From Gibbula magus (taxonomy: Eukaryota > Mollusca > Gastropoda > Trochida > Trochidae), in assembly GCA_936450465.1 (NCBI GenBank), contig OW388302.1, forward strand, positions 62,843,826-62,907,825: a stretch of DNA of 64,000 nt. The letters are read 5' to 3'. Under the pieces are notes generated by a model that was not told the origin of the DNA, made no database searches, and saw only the letters and a list, made by a program, of their open reading frames with translations. A program made the position numbers and the translations under genes. Position 1 is the stretch's first letter. The number at the start of each line of letters is the position of its first letter. Positions 47,727-58,045 of this stretch are shown one piece after another.

Positions 47727-50172
47727 AAATGGTTCCTCGCTGTAGAATTGTTATACCATCTTAACTATTTACAAGATAGCATCTTCAATTAATATTATTT
47801 TGATAGTGTTTGCTGTACAGTAAGTGACTATATGTATTACCAGTGACGATATAATATGAGATAATCTTTGACAATTATATAATGTTATTCAATAATCAAA
47901 TGTTAGTCTATAGTGTTTATCCAAGACATGGAGCAGTGGCTCAGCTGAGTGATTCGTTATGTTAAAGTTGTTTTGATAATGTTCCCCCAAGTATCATAGC
48001 TGATAGAATTCAAACATTTATAGATCAACATAGTTTCACATTTATCAGAAGCGCGGTTTGATTTTCGTAAAATGTATTTCAAATCTGACCATATTTCACC
48101 CTTCAATGTCTTGCAGATTTGTCAAAGAATTTTACAAACTTTTCGTCAAAACTTGCTTCAATTTCAGAAACTGTTTGTATATTAAAAAAATATCTATATA
48201 AAAATATGTAAATTTTGTAAAATTATAATGTAAATGGTAAAATCTTAAGGCTAATCAGTCTTATCCGCTAATGTTATTTATTATACTGTCGTTTTCACCT
48301 TATCTGCCGAGGATAGTTTTAATATTCGTTTATTTGTTTTTATGTTTTCATTGTCAGAGACAGTGGCACGTACATAATCTCAAGATCCCTAATACAATTT
48401 CCTCACATATTTCCTTGATTACTTTTTTATGAACAATATTATCAAAAATGTGGTGTAAACTAACGATATTTACTACGGCCACGCAATCAATTGTTTTGGC
48501 TTGTACATATCAGTGTGTTGCACTGCATCGTGACTTGCTTAGGCTTGTAGGCCAGTAGAAAAAGCCACCAAAATAATTTAACCCACACATTTAAACTAAC
48601 AACCAAATTTATGTGTTATTGTCTGATACATTTTGGAAAAAAATCACAAAGATAGTCTGGAGTAATATGGTTTTCCATTTTATAAAATAAGGTTAGTTTT
48701 GAGTATTCTCTTCTTTTAGCTTAGGCAGTCTGATTTGTCACGACATATAGTTTCGCATGACTCGTACCCCTAACAGCACCGCAAATTGTAGGTAACGCGT
48801 CTAAATGAAATTGTTCAAGTGACAGGGACTGTTCGTTTGTACAGTTGTCTCACAGAATGTTGTAATAATTAGATAAAGGCAGAATGAAGGATTTGTACAT
48901 AGTTTCCAAAGTTTTGCGTGACCGTATGTAAATTTACTTATAACTTCGTAGGCAATTTGTCATGGCATGTAGGGGTATCATTCATCAATAGGGGGAGTTT
49001 CATATTTTGGATAAATTTGACTTGCCATGTTTCTACCAATTTACGTATTTTATTCAAGCCTGAGTTGAGTGTATATGCATGCACTCGTAAGTGGATCGTT
49101 GAATATTACATAGAGAGACGTGTCTTCTGCAAAGAGACGTATGTTACTTTCAATTTAATTTCTTTCAATGTAACTGCTTTTAATTTTGATTTGTAACCTT
49201 GAATAAGTAATTTGCAAATAACTTTCAAACCGTTTCAATAATTTTCCATCTATCCCCATGACTTCAATTTCAAAATAATCCCTTTGTGTCATACTTGTGT
49301 CAAATGCTTTTGCCTGCTTTTGTGGCTCCAAAGTCGCGCTGACCACACCTAGACAGTAGAAGACATCGTAGTTGAATTTTCAAACAAATTTTAAATAATT
49401 GCAAGTAATAAATGTGCACTAAACATATATCTAAACATCAAAACATCTATAATATTGTAATTGTGAATCTTGTATGCGAAGGTACATTGCCTTACTAAGT
49501 ACAGTACAATAACAACATGATTTGATGTCAATGTCAAAGTGATGCAGACATACCTACCGTGACTTTCAACCCACTGCTCAGTAACGTAATCAGCAAACTG
49601 CAGAAACAACTATGAGTGTTAAATAGACCAAAGGAAACGTCCCTAAATTAAACAGAGTAGAAAACGAAATATTGCTGTTGGAGAAAGTCGATTTTGATTG
49701 TCTTTGACAAGCACATGTCACCAATCAAAGAGAGATCACAATTTCATACATAAGAGTTTGATACTATATTTCAATGTCTGTTCAAACACACTTGGGGTAA
49801 TCGTTGCTGAAATCGTATTTTTAAGGTGTGGTGTTACCACATTGTTTGGTATTTAAGAAAACATGTTTTTAAAAGTAGAAATTTAATTAATAAAATATGT
49901 CGTAGACATTACTAACCTACATGGATTTAAATGTGTAGACGTATCATTACTGTATGACGTCATAAAAGAAGCAAAACTCTTCTTTGACGTTCCTATCTAG
50001 TTGAGTTAAGCACATTCCAATGATGATTTATTAAAAAGTGTGTCTTTAAGAACTATTAGTTGATAATGTTTTACAAATTCAAAATTATTTGTTATGGCTT
50101 CTGAAGACATAATGAAACCCTGTTTCGGTCGTATTTACCACGTCGTGTATTGACATATCGTGTTTGTTGTAC
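47727..50172. other. Downstream spacer of TRIM copy 2
   Basis: Near-identical to 39,885-42,330, with the antisense LINE relic and, at 49,780-50,172, the dispersed repeat. ORFs at 48,918-49,196 and 49,391-49,609 are antisense or random. Confidence 0.6.
48490..49335 (-). pseudogene. LINE reverse-transcriptase relic (unit 2 copy)
   Basis: Same relic as 40,650-41,490. A 4-bp duplication (tatgcatgcactcg against tatgcactcg) adds a frameshift just after the FAED box. The fragment GIDGKLLKRFESYLQITYSR stays open here. It was duplicated with the TRIM unit, so insertion predates the unit 1/2 duplication. Confidence 0.75.
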
Positions 50173-50811
50173 AGTGACGTTTCTTTTGTATCCGAGTTTA
50201 TTACAGATATCACTAGTCTGCTTCAAACACAAGGTCAAGGTTTATCGAATTCCACAGTGACTGTTTTCCACGAGCTGGCACACTAGTCACGTGATGATGT
50301 GACGTCACAAGCACCAAACAGGTTCGTGGTGGATATTGTGTGGACGGGTGTGGGATACGAAGGTTAGCATTCTAAGTTACTTTGTTACTAGGTTTGTGAT
50401 ATAATGTACCCTATATCGACGTTGTACTTTTGGTCCTGATACTGAGCAGATACATAACATGTCTGCTTGAATATAGACACGACCTATTGGTATATCTAAA
50501 CACAATAGTAGACCTATATGAATTCGTATATCGAACTTGAAATAAAGAGTAACAAGAGAGACCATCGGTATATCAGTGTTAGTTGAACATCACATATGTT
50601 GGTTTCTTTTCCAATCACTCTTTTGATTTTGAAATTCAAAATTTAAATAGTTCTTGCTACTTTCGGTTTCGTTTTTGTCGTTTTCCAGGAAGTGATAGTG
50701 GTTGCCTGGTACAAGTCACTGTCGTGTAGTAATACAGGTAATATATTGAATAAGAAATACACAGAGAATAAATTGATGAACAATACTTGATCAAAGATGA
50801 CACTGCTTTTG

Positions 50812-52130
50812 ATCCCACCCGGGGGATATAGAGTTATAGAGATCCCACCCGGGGGATATAGAGTTATAGAGATCCCACCCGCGGGATATAGAGTTATAGA
50901 GATCCCACCCGGGGGATATGGAGTTATAGAGATCCCATCCGGGGGATATAGAGTTATAGAGATCCCACCCGGGGGATATAGAGTTATAGAGATCCCACCC
51001 GGGGGATATAGAGTTATAAAGATCCCACCCGGGGGATATGGAGTTATAGAGATCCCATCCGGGGAATATAGAGTTATAGAGATCCCAACCGGGGGATATA
51101 GAGTTATAGAGATCCCACCCGGGGGATATAGAGTTATAGAGATCCCACCCGGGGGATATAGAGTTATAAAGATCCCACCCGGGGGATATAGAGTTATAAA
51201 GATCCCACCCGGGGGATATGGAGTTATAGAGATCCCACCCGGGGTATATGGAGTGATAGAGATCCCACCCGGGGGATATAGAGTTATAAATATACCACCC
51301 GGGAGATATAGAGTTACCGGGGGGTATAGAGATCCCACCCGGGGGATATAGAGTGATAGAGATCCTATCCGGGGGATATGGAGTTATAGAGATCCCACCC
51401 GGGGGATATAGAGTTATAAAGATCCCACCCGGGGGATATAGAGTTATAAAGATCCCACCCGGGGGATATGGAGTTATAGAGATCCCACCGGGGAATATAG
51501 AGTTATAGAGATCCCAACCGGGGGATATGGAGTGATAGAGATCCCACCCGGGGGATATAGAGTTATAAATATACCACCCGGGAGATATAGAGTTATAGAG
51601 ATCCCACCCGGGGGATATAGAGTTATAAAGATCCCACCCGGGGGATATAGAGTTATAAAGATCCCACCCGGGGGATATGGAGTTATAGAGATCCCACCCG
51701 GGGAATATAGAGTTATAGAGATCCCAACCGGGGGATATGGAGTGATAGAGATCCCACCCGGGGGATATAGAGTTATAAATATACCACCCGGGAGATATAG
51801 AGTTATAGAGATCCCACCCGGGGGATATAGAGTGATAGAGATCCTATCCGGGGGATATGGAGTTATAGAGATCCCACCCGGGGGATATGGAGTTATAGAG
51901 ATCCCAACGGGTGTAGAGTTATAGAGTTCCCACCCGGGAAATATAGAGTTATAGAGATCCCACCCGGGGGATATAGAGTTATAGAGATCCCATCCGGGGG
52001 ATATAAAGTTATGGAGATCCCACCCGGGGGATATAGAGTTATAGACATCCCATCCGGTGGATATAGAGTTATAGTGATCCCACCCGGGGGATATAGAGTT
52101 ATAAAGATCCAACCCGGGGATATAGAGTCT
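50812..52130 (+). repeat. Minisatellite E, about 44 copies of the 30-bp unit
   Basis: Longest array. Variant units (gagtgatagagatcctatcc, gttataaatataccacccgg) recur in blocks about 240 bp apart (near 51,250, 51,530 and 51,735), showing that multi-unit segments were duplicated. Open in several frames on both strands because 30 is a multiple of 3. Confidence 0.97.
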
Positions 52131-52763
52131 TACACCCCTTTGGAAGTTATTTCTTTTGTTTGAGTTGCAAGTTATATGCCATAACCACCATCTGCGCAGG
52201 TTGGTTATCTCATAACTCACCATGGTCGGTTATGAGATATTCAACCTACGGAAACAGATGGGCTTGTAAAATTTGGAAATTTTGTCAAATTAAAGATGAA
52301 AATTTTGTAAGTAACGAAAGTGGGATTCGTACCCTGGACCTCTATATCGTCGAGCAGCGCCTTTACCAATGGAGCTACCGAGGATCCATACCGATGAGTG
52401 TTCATTCTTTTGTGTCTAGGATGTATTTACATATTTTCTTGTATTATATATGTATATATGGTACCAATTTATGTCTACTTTATCTATGGAATGAACGATT
52501 AAGTTTGAAACCTTCCTTTCGAGTCAGTCATGGGTGTATTGGGAATAATTCACTGATATATTTTGATCATGTCGTACAAATCAACAAAATACTCCTTTAA
52601 AATGCATATATACAATTAGTTTATAAATAGAGTGTTCCGCGGGAGTGTAAGGCAAATAATGACCCGATTACCTCGCGTTATGGCAATAAACTCTGCTCGG
52701 GCTGACGCCCTCGCGAGTTTATATGCCATTACCGCTCGGCACCGGGTCATTATTTACTACATA
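52131..52763 (-). repeat. Element X3, inverted
   Basis: Reverse complement of X1/X2, with the tRNA-like head now on the minus strand (about 52,318-52,390) and the palindrome at about 52,654-52,756. The surrounding minisatellite keeps its usual orientation, so X itself has flipped or was inserted independently. Confidence 0.9.
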
Positions 52764-53349
52764 GAGATTCCACCCGAAAGTGTTATTTTTGTAATGTGCT
52801 TGAGCATTTATAAACCTAGTATTAGACATGTAAGTCTTTATATAAATAATACAAAAGCTAATGACTCTATTTATATTGTTGTATGCGACAGGATCATGCA
52901 CATGCGCAGTTCCTATTAAGGTTTATGTTTTTCATCCCGACAAACTCGCCCCTGCTTTGTTTAAAAATTACCATATATCCAACTTCCTTCTGTATTAATT
53001 CATATCCCATCACCTCCTTTTATCTCCACCAATATATAGTAATTAATAATAATGATAATGATAATTGTATTGCCTAATATCCAACGCAATGCTGTTCAGT
53101 GGCGGTACATTATTACCCTGAAGGAATTGTACTTTCGGTGCCGCTACTAAGCGCTCGAGAGTTTATAAAATGAACCTCCTTTGAGGCAACAGCATTAATG
53201 ACGGACAGCGGTGGACAATTTCTCAGATATTGCAAGAACTTAGTCAACTTTGTCTTAAACATAGTGGCCGTTTTCAGATTCTAACATCTGAGACAGGGTT
53301 AAAGTTTCTAGTATTTACGGTAATTATTTTTCAAACTATCGCTGTATAA

Positions 53350-53480
53350 CGAAGGAGGTGACATGTTGGGCTAACGGCAAATTCATGACGTCATTACGCC
53401 CGTTGCGCACTATATTATATCCACGCAATGTAAATTTGGTGATGATTGGTCAAATGATTTTAGAGATCTGCTCCGAAAAT
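53350..53480 (+). promoter_or_regulatory. Candidate promoter/enhancer of TRIM copy 3
   Basis: Same atgacgtcat (53,395-53,404), tata-like and inverted CCAAT elements as at 44,396-44,520. Confidence 0.3.
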
Positions 53481-54045
53481 AAACCTTACCCTTTAAATAG
53501 ACAAAAAACCTTTGTAAAAAGCTATAACCCCCAAAGGTATGGGGGTTGTATACCCATTGAACCTGAAGATTGGTCAAGTAGTTTAAGAGGCCGACGGAAA
53601 CTCAACATAATGTAATAATTTCATGGGAAACTGGTCGCCATTCATTTTGATTCAGTATCTGTACAGGACTTATTGTTCTGAGACAGTTCATTGGTTTTGA
53701 AGACTAACAAACCTCCACGGGGACAAGCGCTGATGTGTGGTATCAACTTTCCCTTACCCCCAGAAATAAAATTAAACTATCTGATTAATCTGCGTATGAT
53801 AAAACGTGTGTAATAAATAAAACATCCCACTCGGTTTCATTACACATCTCGAAACCTTCCTGTGGTAGCTTTCGCTCATCAGATACCGTCGGAAGAGCAT
53901 TCGTTTCGTACAATTCGTACCTAATGTGACCTCGTGTAGTATTCTCTATAACAAATTGTTTGCAAAAATTGATATTCAGGTTCAGGTTTGATATTTACAA
54001 TGTTTAGTCAAGTTTTAGCTGATTTAGTTTATTTTCAGATAAAAG

Positions 54046-56360
54046 ATGGCGACAGCTGGCAAACTCCAACATGACCACCTGACTTGCAGTATCTGTATAG
54101 AGGTGTTCCAACAACCAGTATCACTTGCCTGTCAACATTCCTTCTGTAAGAACTGTCTGACTACATATCTAGAAACACAGACAGAGGCTGTGACAGACAA
54201 GTTCATTCCCTGCCCCACGTGTAGACAGGAGACGCCAGTGCTTCACCCCGAAAGACCTGTAGAAGAGTGGGCGGGGCAGCTGAAACCAGGACTGCTTCTC
54301 ATTGGACTCATGGACTCCCTACAAGGTAATGGTTATAGTAGTGATGACATCTGCTACCCTTGTATTCGAGCACATCTTCCCAGATGGACGAGGGACGTGA
54401 TATCATCACTTTATTTATACAAAGTTTCCATACAAAAGATGTGATATCTGAGTATTCATACTTTACTCTATAATAATGTTTCTGCGCTGTGATTCCTCGT
54501 CCTTCGTATGTAAGGATATCGCGTACCTCGTATATAAATGTCATCTTTCTAAAATAGACTCGCATGTAAAGGTTGTGACCCTTCCAAAATTATATTTCGT
54601 ATGGAAAGAGCAAATATACAGAATAGAAATATACATGGTAATGATTTGAAATCATGCTGCATGTATCTATGAACGAAGCATATTCCGGAAACAAAGCCTA
54701 ATGCATGCTTTAGACATTTATATTTCTGTTTCCAGAGACAACCATGTGTTATTCCTGCAGACAAAAAGGGGAGACTACCCCAGCCACACAGTGGTGTTCC
54801 GAGTGTGAAGCAAGTTTCTGTGACGCCTGTCTCAAGATGCACAGGAAGATGCCTGCACTTCATAATCACGTTGTTGGCACCTTGGCTGAAGCATCGTCAA
54901 TTCCTGTTATCAAGAGAAAGTTCATGTGCAGAGAGCACGACGAGAAAATGAAACTCTATTGCAAGGACTGTAAGAAACCATTATGTACAGTTTGTTGCAG
55001 CATCAGTCACAGGAAGTGTGAAGATGTTGTCACTATCCAGGAAATGTTGCCAGAGGTCAAAGGTCAACTACAGAATCGACATACGAAACTTCAGATGAAA
55101 ATGAAGGAATGTAAAACTGAGGTTGTTGGTTATGAGAAGGAGATTGAGAAGGGAACACACCACAAGGAGATGGTACAATCTGAAATAGAGAAAACATTTG
55201 AGAGATTCATGAAACATCTGCTGAAAAAGAAAGAACAGTTGTTGAAGAAACTTGAAAATCAATCAGGAGAACAGTCAGATCGAATAAGGTCAAAGGTCAA
55301 AACGAAGCAGAATGATGTTCAGCTGTACCAGAAGCAGGCTCACTGTATCCAGCAGGCCCTGGAGTTTGAGGACGAGGCAAAACTGTTTGATATGTATCTG
55401 TCTGGGTCAGGAGCTGTATCAACTGTCTCAGTAACAGAGGGAAGAGAAAGGACAGAAGTAGCTACCATCAGCTTTGTACATGATCTGGAGGGACTGGAAG
55501 AACAAGTTGATAAGATGGATGTGAAGGAGGAGAAGAAGGAGGTCATAGATCTGGCAGCTGAACCTATACTACATACAGTTATAGAAACAAAACTACATCT
55601 GGGCGACGCATGCGACTTAACGGATGTTGCTGTGTTGAATTCGGAAGACAAGAAATTAACAGTCGTCACTGATTACAATGGAAGCATGATACAGTTGTTT
55701 TATACACTAAATGGTAAACAGCAGTGCAGCACTCTGACACTAGACAACTTCCCTTGGAGTATAGCTGTACTGTATGATGACAAGGTGGCCGTGACTGTTC
55801 CAGACTCCAGACAGATTGTAACAGTCAACCGAAACTTGGAACTACATTCTACAATATCAACTGACAAGGAATATCATGGTCTGGATGTACTAGATCAGTC
55901 CACATTAGTTGCAAGCTCCAGCAGTCCACCCTCTGTAGACATCCTAGATATGGAAGGACGGGTGATGAGATCATTTCAGAGACTGCCAGAAGCTCACAAG
56001 TCTTTCAGATACCCTCACTACATCCATGTGACGAGACAGGGCACTGTCCTGGTGTCTGATTGGGGTCTGAAGTCCGTCATCTGTATGACACAAACTGGGC
56101 ATGTGGTGTGGATATACACACCGACAGGAGACCGAGCACTGTGTGATCCACGTGGAGTCACGTCCACCAGTACAGGGGAAGTCCTTGTAGCTGACCGCGA
56201 CACACACACGGTTGTTCATCTCAGTGAATCAGGGGAGTTCATCAGGGACATTCTGACAGAGAAGGATGGCATAGAATATCCATATAGTCTGTGTGTTGAT
56301 GGAGACAAACTTTATGTTGCAAATCAAGTTAACGGAATATGTGTGTATCAGTTTGTATAA
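54046..56360 (+). CDS. TRIM copy 3: RING, B-box 1, B-box 2, coiled coil, diverged propeller (634 aa)
   Basis: Coding exons 54046-54325 and 54736-56360 (donor GT 54326-54327, acceptor AG 54734-54735), joined in phase 1. RING: C14, C17, C29, H31, C34, C37, C56, C59. B-box 1: C98, C101, C114, C117, C122, C125, H129, H138. B-box 2: C158, H161, C169, C172, C177, C180, H185, with C188 where His is usual. Coiled coil about 190-300, with one 24-residue repeat unit only. The C-terminal 275 or so residues form NHL-like blades (GEVLVADRDTHTVVHLSESG, DGDKLYVANQVNGICVYQF). Residues 1 to about 290 are nearly identical to copy 2, but the propeller is only roughly 55-60% identical by eye, so target specificity probably differs. 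Role: RING E3 ubiquitin ligase of the TRIM family; substrate unknown. Confidence 0.93.
55473..55544 (+). repeat. Single 72-bp coding repeat unit (copy 3)
   Basis: One copy of the unit that is present 7 and 5 times in copies 1 and 2. It ends just before the point where similarity to the other copies drops. Confidence 0.9.
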
Positions 56361-56548
56361 AGGTAAGGACTGAAGAGACATCACATCACACGTCAGAGAC
56401 CACACTTGTACATGTCATGTGTACCTTCCTGTACATTATTGTATACTTTGCACATGATCTGTATTGTTTTTGTAAGTTGTGTTATCAGGAAGATATCACC
56501 TTTCTGATAATATCGTCAAGAGAGGACAGTTTATAAGCCAGTAAACTA

Positions 56549-56714
56549 ACACATTATGAAATCTATTTCTTAAATAAACGGTTTGAAAGTTCAAGTTAAA
56601 CTGTAGTATAAATGCCGCCGACAAGCTCCCGCATTTATACCAGTTTAACTTGCACCTTTAAAACCGTCTATACGCCAGTGAACAAACACATTATGAAATC
56701 TATTTCTTAAATAA
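56549..56714. repeat. Hairpin flanked by 28-bp direct repeats behind TRIM copy 3
   Basis: acacattatgaaatctattt plus 8 more bases occurs at 56549-56576 and 56687-56714. Between them are arms aagttaaactg.agtataaatgc and the inverse (gcatttataccagtttaact) with an 18-bp loop. The left direct repeat includes an AATAAA (56,573-56,578), the likely poly(A) signal of copy 3. It looks like a small fold-back insertion with a long target duplication. Confidence 0.7.
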
Positions 56715-56910
56715 TATGTTAATAAATATATACAAATTATCATGTTTTATCAAAATTATATTACTAGATTTCTTAAGCTGTATTTTCATAATTAACAATT
56801 ATTCATTAATATGATTTTAATGAATTTTAAGAAAACATTTGATCATGGTGCCATAATTTAAATTTTACGTTGAGTGTTTAGTTATCACTACATCAGTCAG
56901 CTCACTCGAA
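56715..56910. other. AT-rich, nothing recognised
   Basis: Short AT-rich spacer. Confidence 0.4.
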
Positions 56911-57122
56911 CAACCTTTGAGCGGCCATGTTAATGGGAACACATTAAAATGGCCGCTCGATTGGAAATGGACTCGCGTGGTTTACCCGAATCATGTACGT
57001 TCGTTTTAGAACTCTTTTTATTGATGAAGGAATGTTACTTAGCCATTAGTAACACTTATTTACATTTGCGTGAGAGCACAGTATTTCGAGAAGAACAACG
57101 TGCTACATGTTTTTCAGCGCCT
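56911..57122 (+). mobile_element. Degraded TTAA-type MITE (right part)
   Basis: Follows 18,480-18,669 in order (ggccat, gaacacatt, catgtac, cattagtaacac, aacgtgctaca, cagcgcct), ending next to TTAA (57,123-57,126). The ORF at 56,949-57,239 runs through it and is not a gene. Confidence 0.6.
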
Positions 57123-57126
57123 TTAA

Positions 57127-58045
57127 AGACTTTAAATAAGGTATTTGTATTCAGTAGCAGCAATATCGTATCAGCAGTGAGTGAGTTATTGATTAACGCC
57201 GCAGTAGAACAGCCATTAGCGGCGAGAAATGTTGGTTAATTGATTAATTCAAAAACTAATTGCAAAAGCGTATATATCATTAACTCGGAATCACGAATTC
57301 AGTAATGTTTTTTATTCTGTTACGACGTTTAATCAGAGACCACACTGGTTGATTTTACGTGCGATTCTGTCAGTGTCCATGGATTCAATGCTGTGTCGGG
57401 GCGCTGTCCAGTCTATTCGCCGCGTAGGCCTACTGCGCGCAGTGAGAGATTTGGGATTGTTAATTCAACAGCAAGGAAGACACGATAACTTTTGTTCATT
57501 GTAGCGTTGGTGGATATATTTATCCCTCATGTGGAACATTTTAGTTAGGTTCACAGTAACATATATAGCACACTAGACGATGTGAGGTTCAAACGATGAA
57601 ATCTAAAACAAACATCAATGTTTTGAAAATCTTGGAATGATTGACTTAGCCTACAAAATTTGCAAGGCTCGTAACATTCTGTAACTTACTCACGCCGTTG
57701 ATAAATCCTCCTAACGAATATACAAAACATTGAACTGAAAAATACAACGCGATGGTGGAGAATACGTTAGAAGCGCCCATAAAATATTCCGATTAAGTTG
57801 ACCACATACACGTACGGTACTTCATTACGGAATAGATCGACGTTGTTTGGCTATTCGAAAATTTGGTACGTCTACCGTAGTAATGTTCTATTGCCAGTGA
57901 CTCACTGATAATATATGCAAAGGGAAATTGCCAATTGGTGAACATTTTGAGATACGTGAGAACCCCGTTACGGCACATTCCAATTTTAATAAGCCTACCA
58001 GCGCACGTGCATCTCTCACTCAACACGTGTTAGTGGTGAATGGTA
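57127..58045. other. Non-coding, nothing recognised
   Basis: AT-rich DNA without exons or repeats that I could support. Confidence 0.4.

Larger units (their letters stand above)
50173..54045 (+). other. 5' region of TRIM unit 3
   Basis: Shared unit start with E-box and CRE (50,300-50,307), the long minisatellite E, element X in inverted orientation, the 0.8-kb segment with CRE, a conserved leader, and the acceptor AG at 54,037-54,038. ORFs of 130-249 codons over the minisatellite are repeat artefacts. ORFs in the 0.8-kb segment are not supported. Confidence 0.55.

Noticed and set aside
50643..52223. Long ORFs of PPGGISITLY / YRVIEIPPGG repeats (up to 249 codons)
   Set aside because: They lie in the 30-bp minisatellite. 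A period divisible by three keeps frames open on both strands; there is no start context or conserved domain.
56949..57239. 96-codon ORF beginning MAARLEMDSRG
   Set aside because: It runs through a degraded TTAA-type MITE, as shown by base-by-base order with 18,480-18,669.
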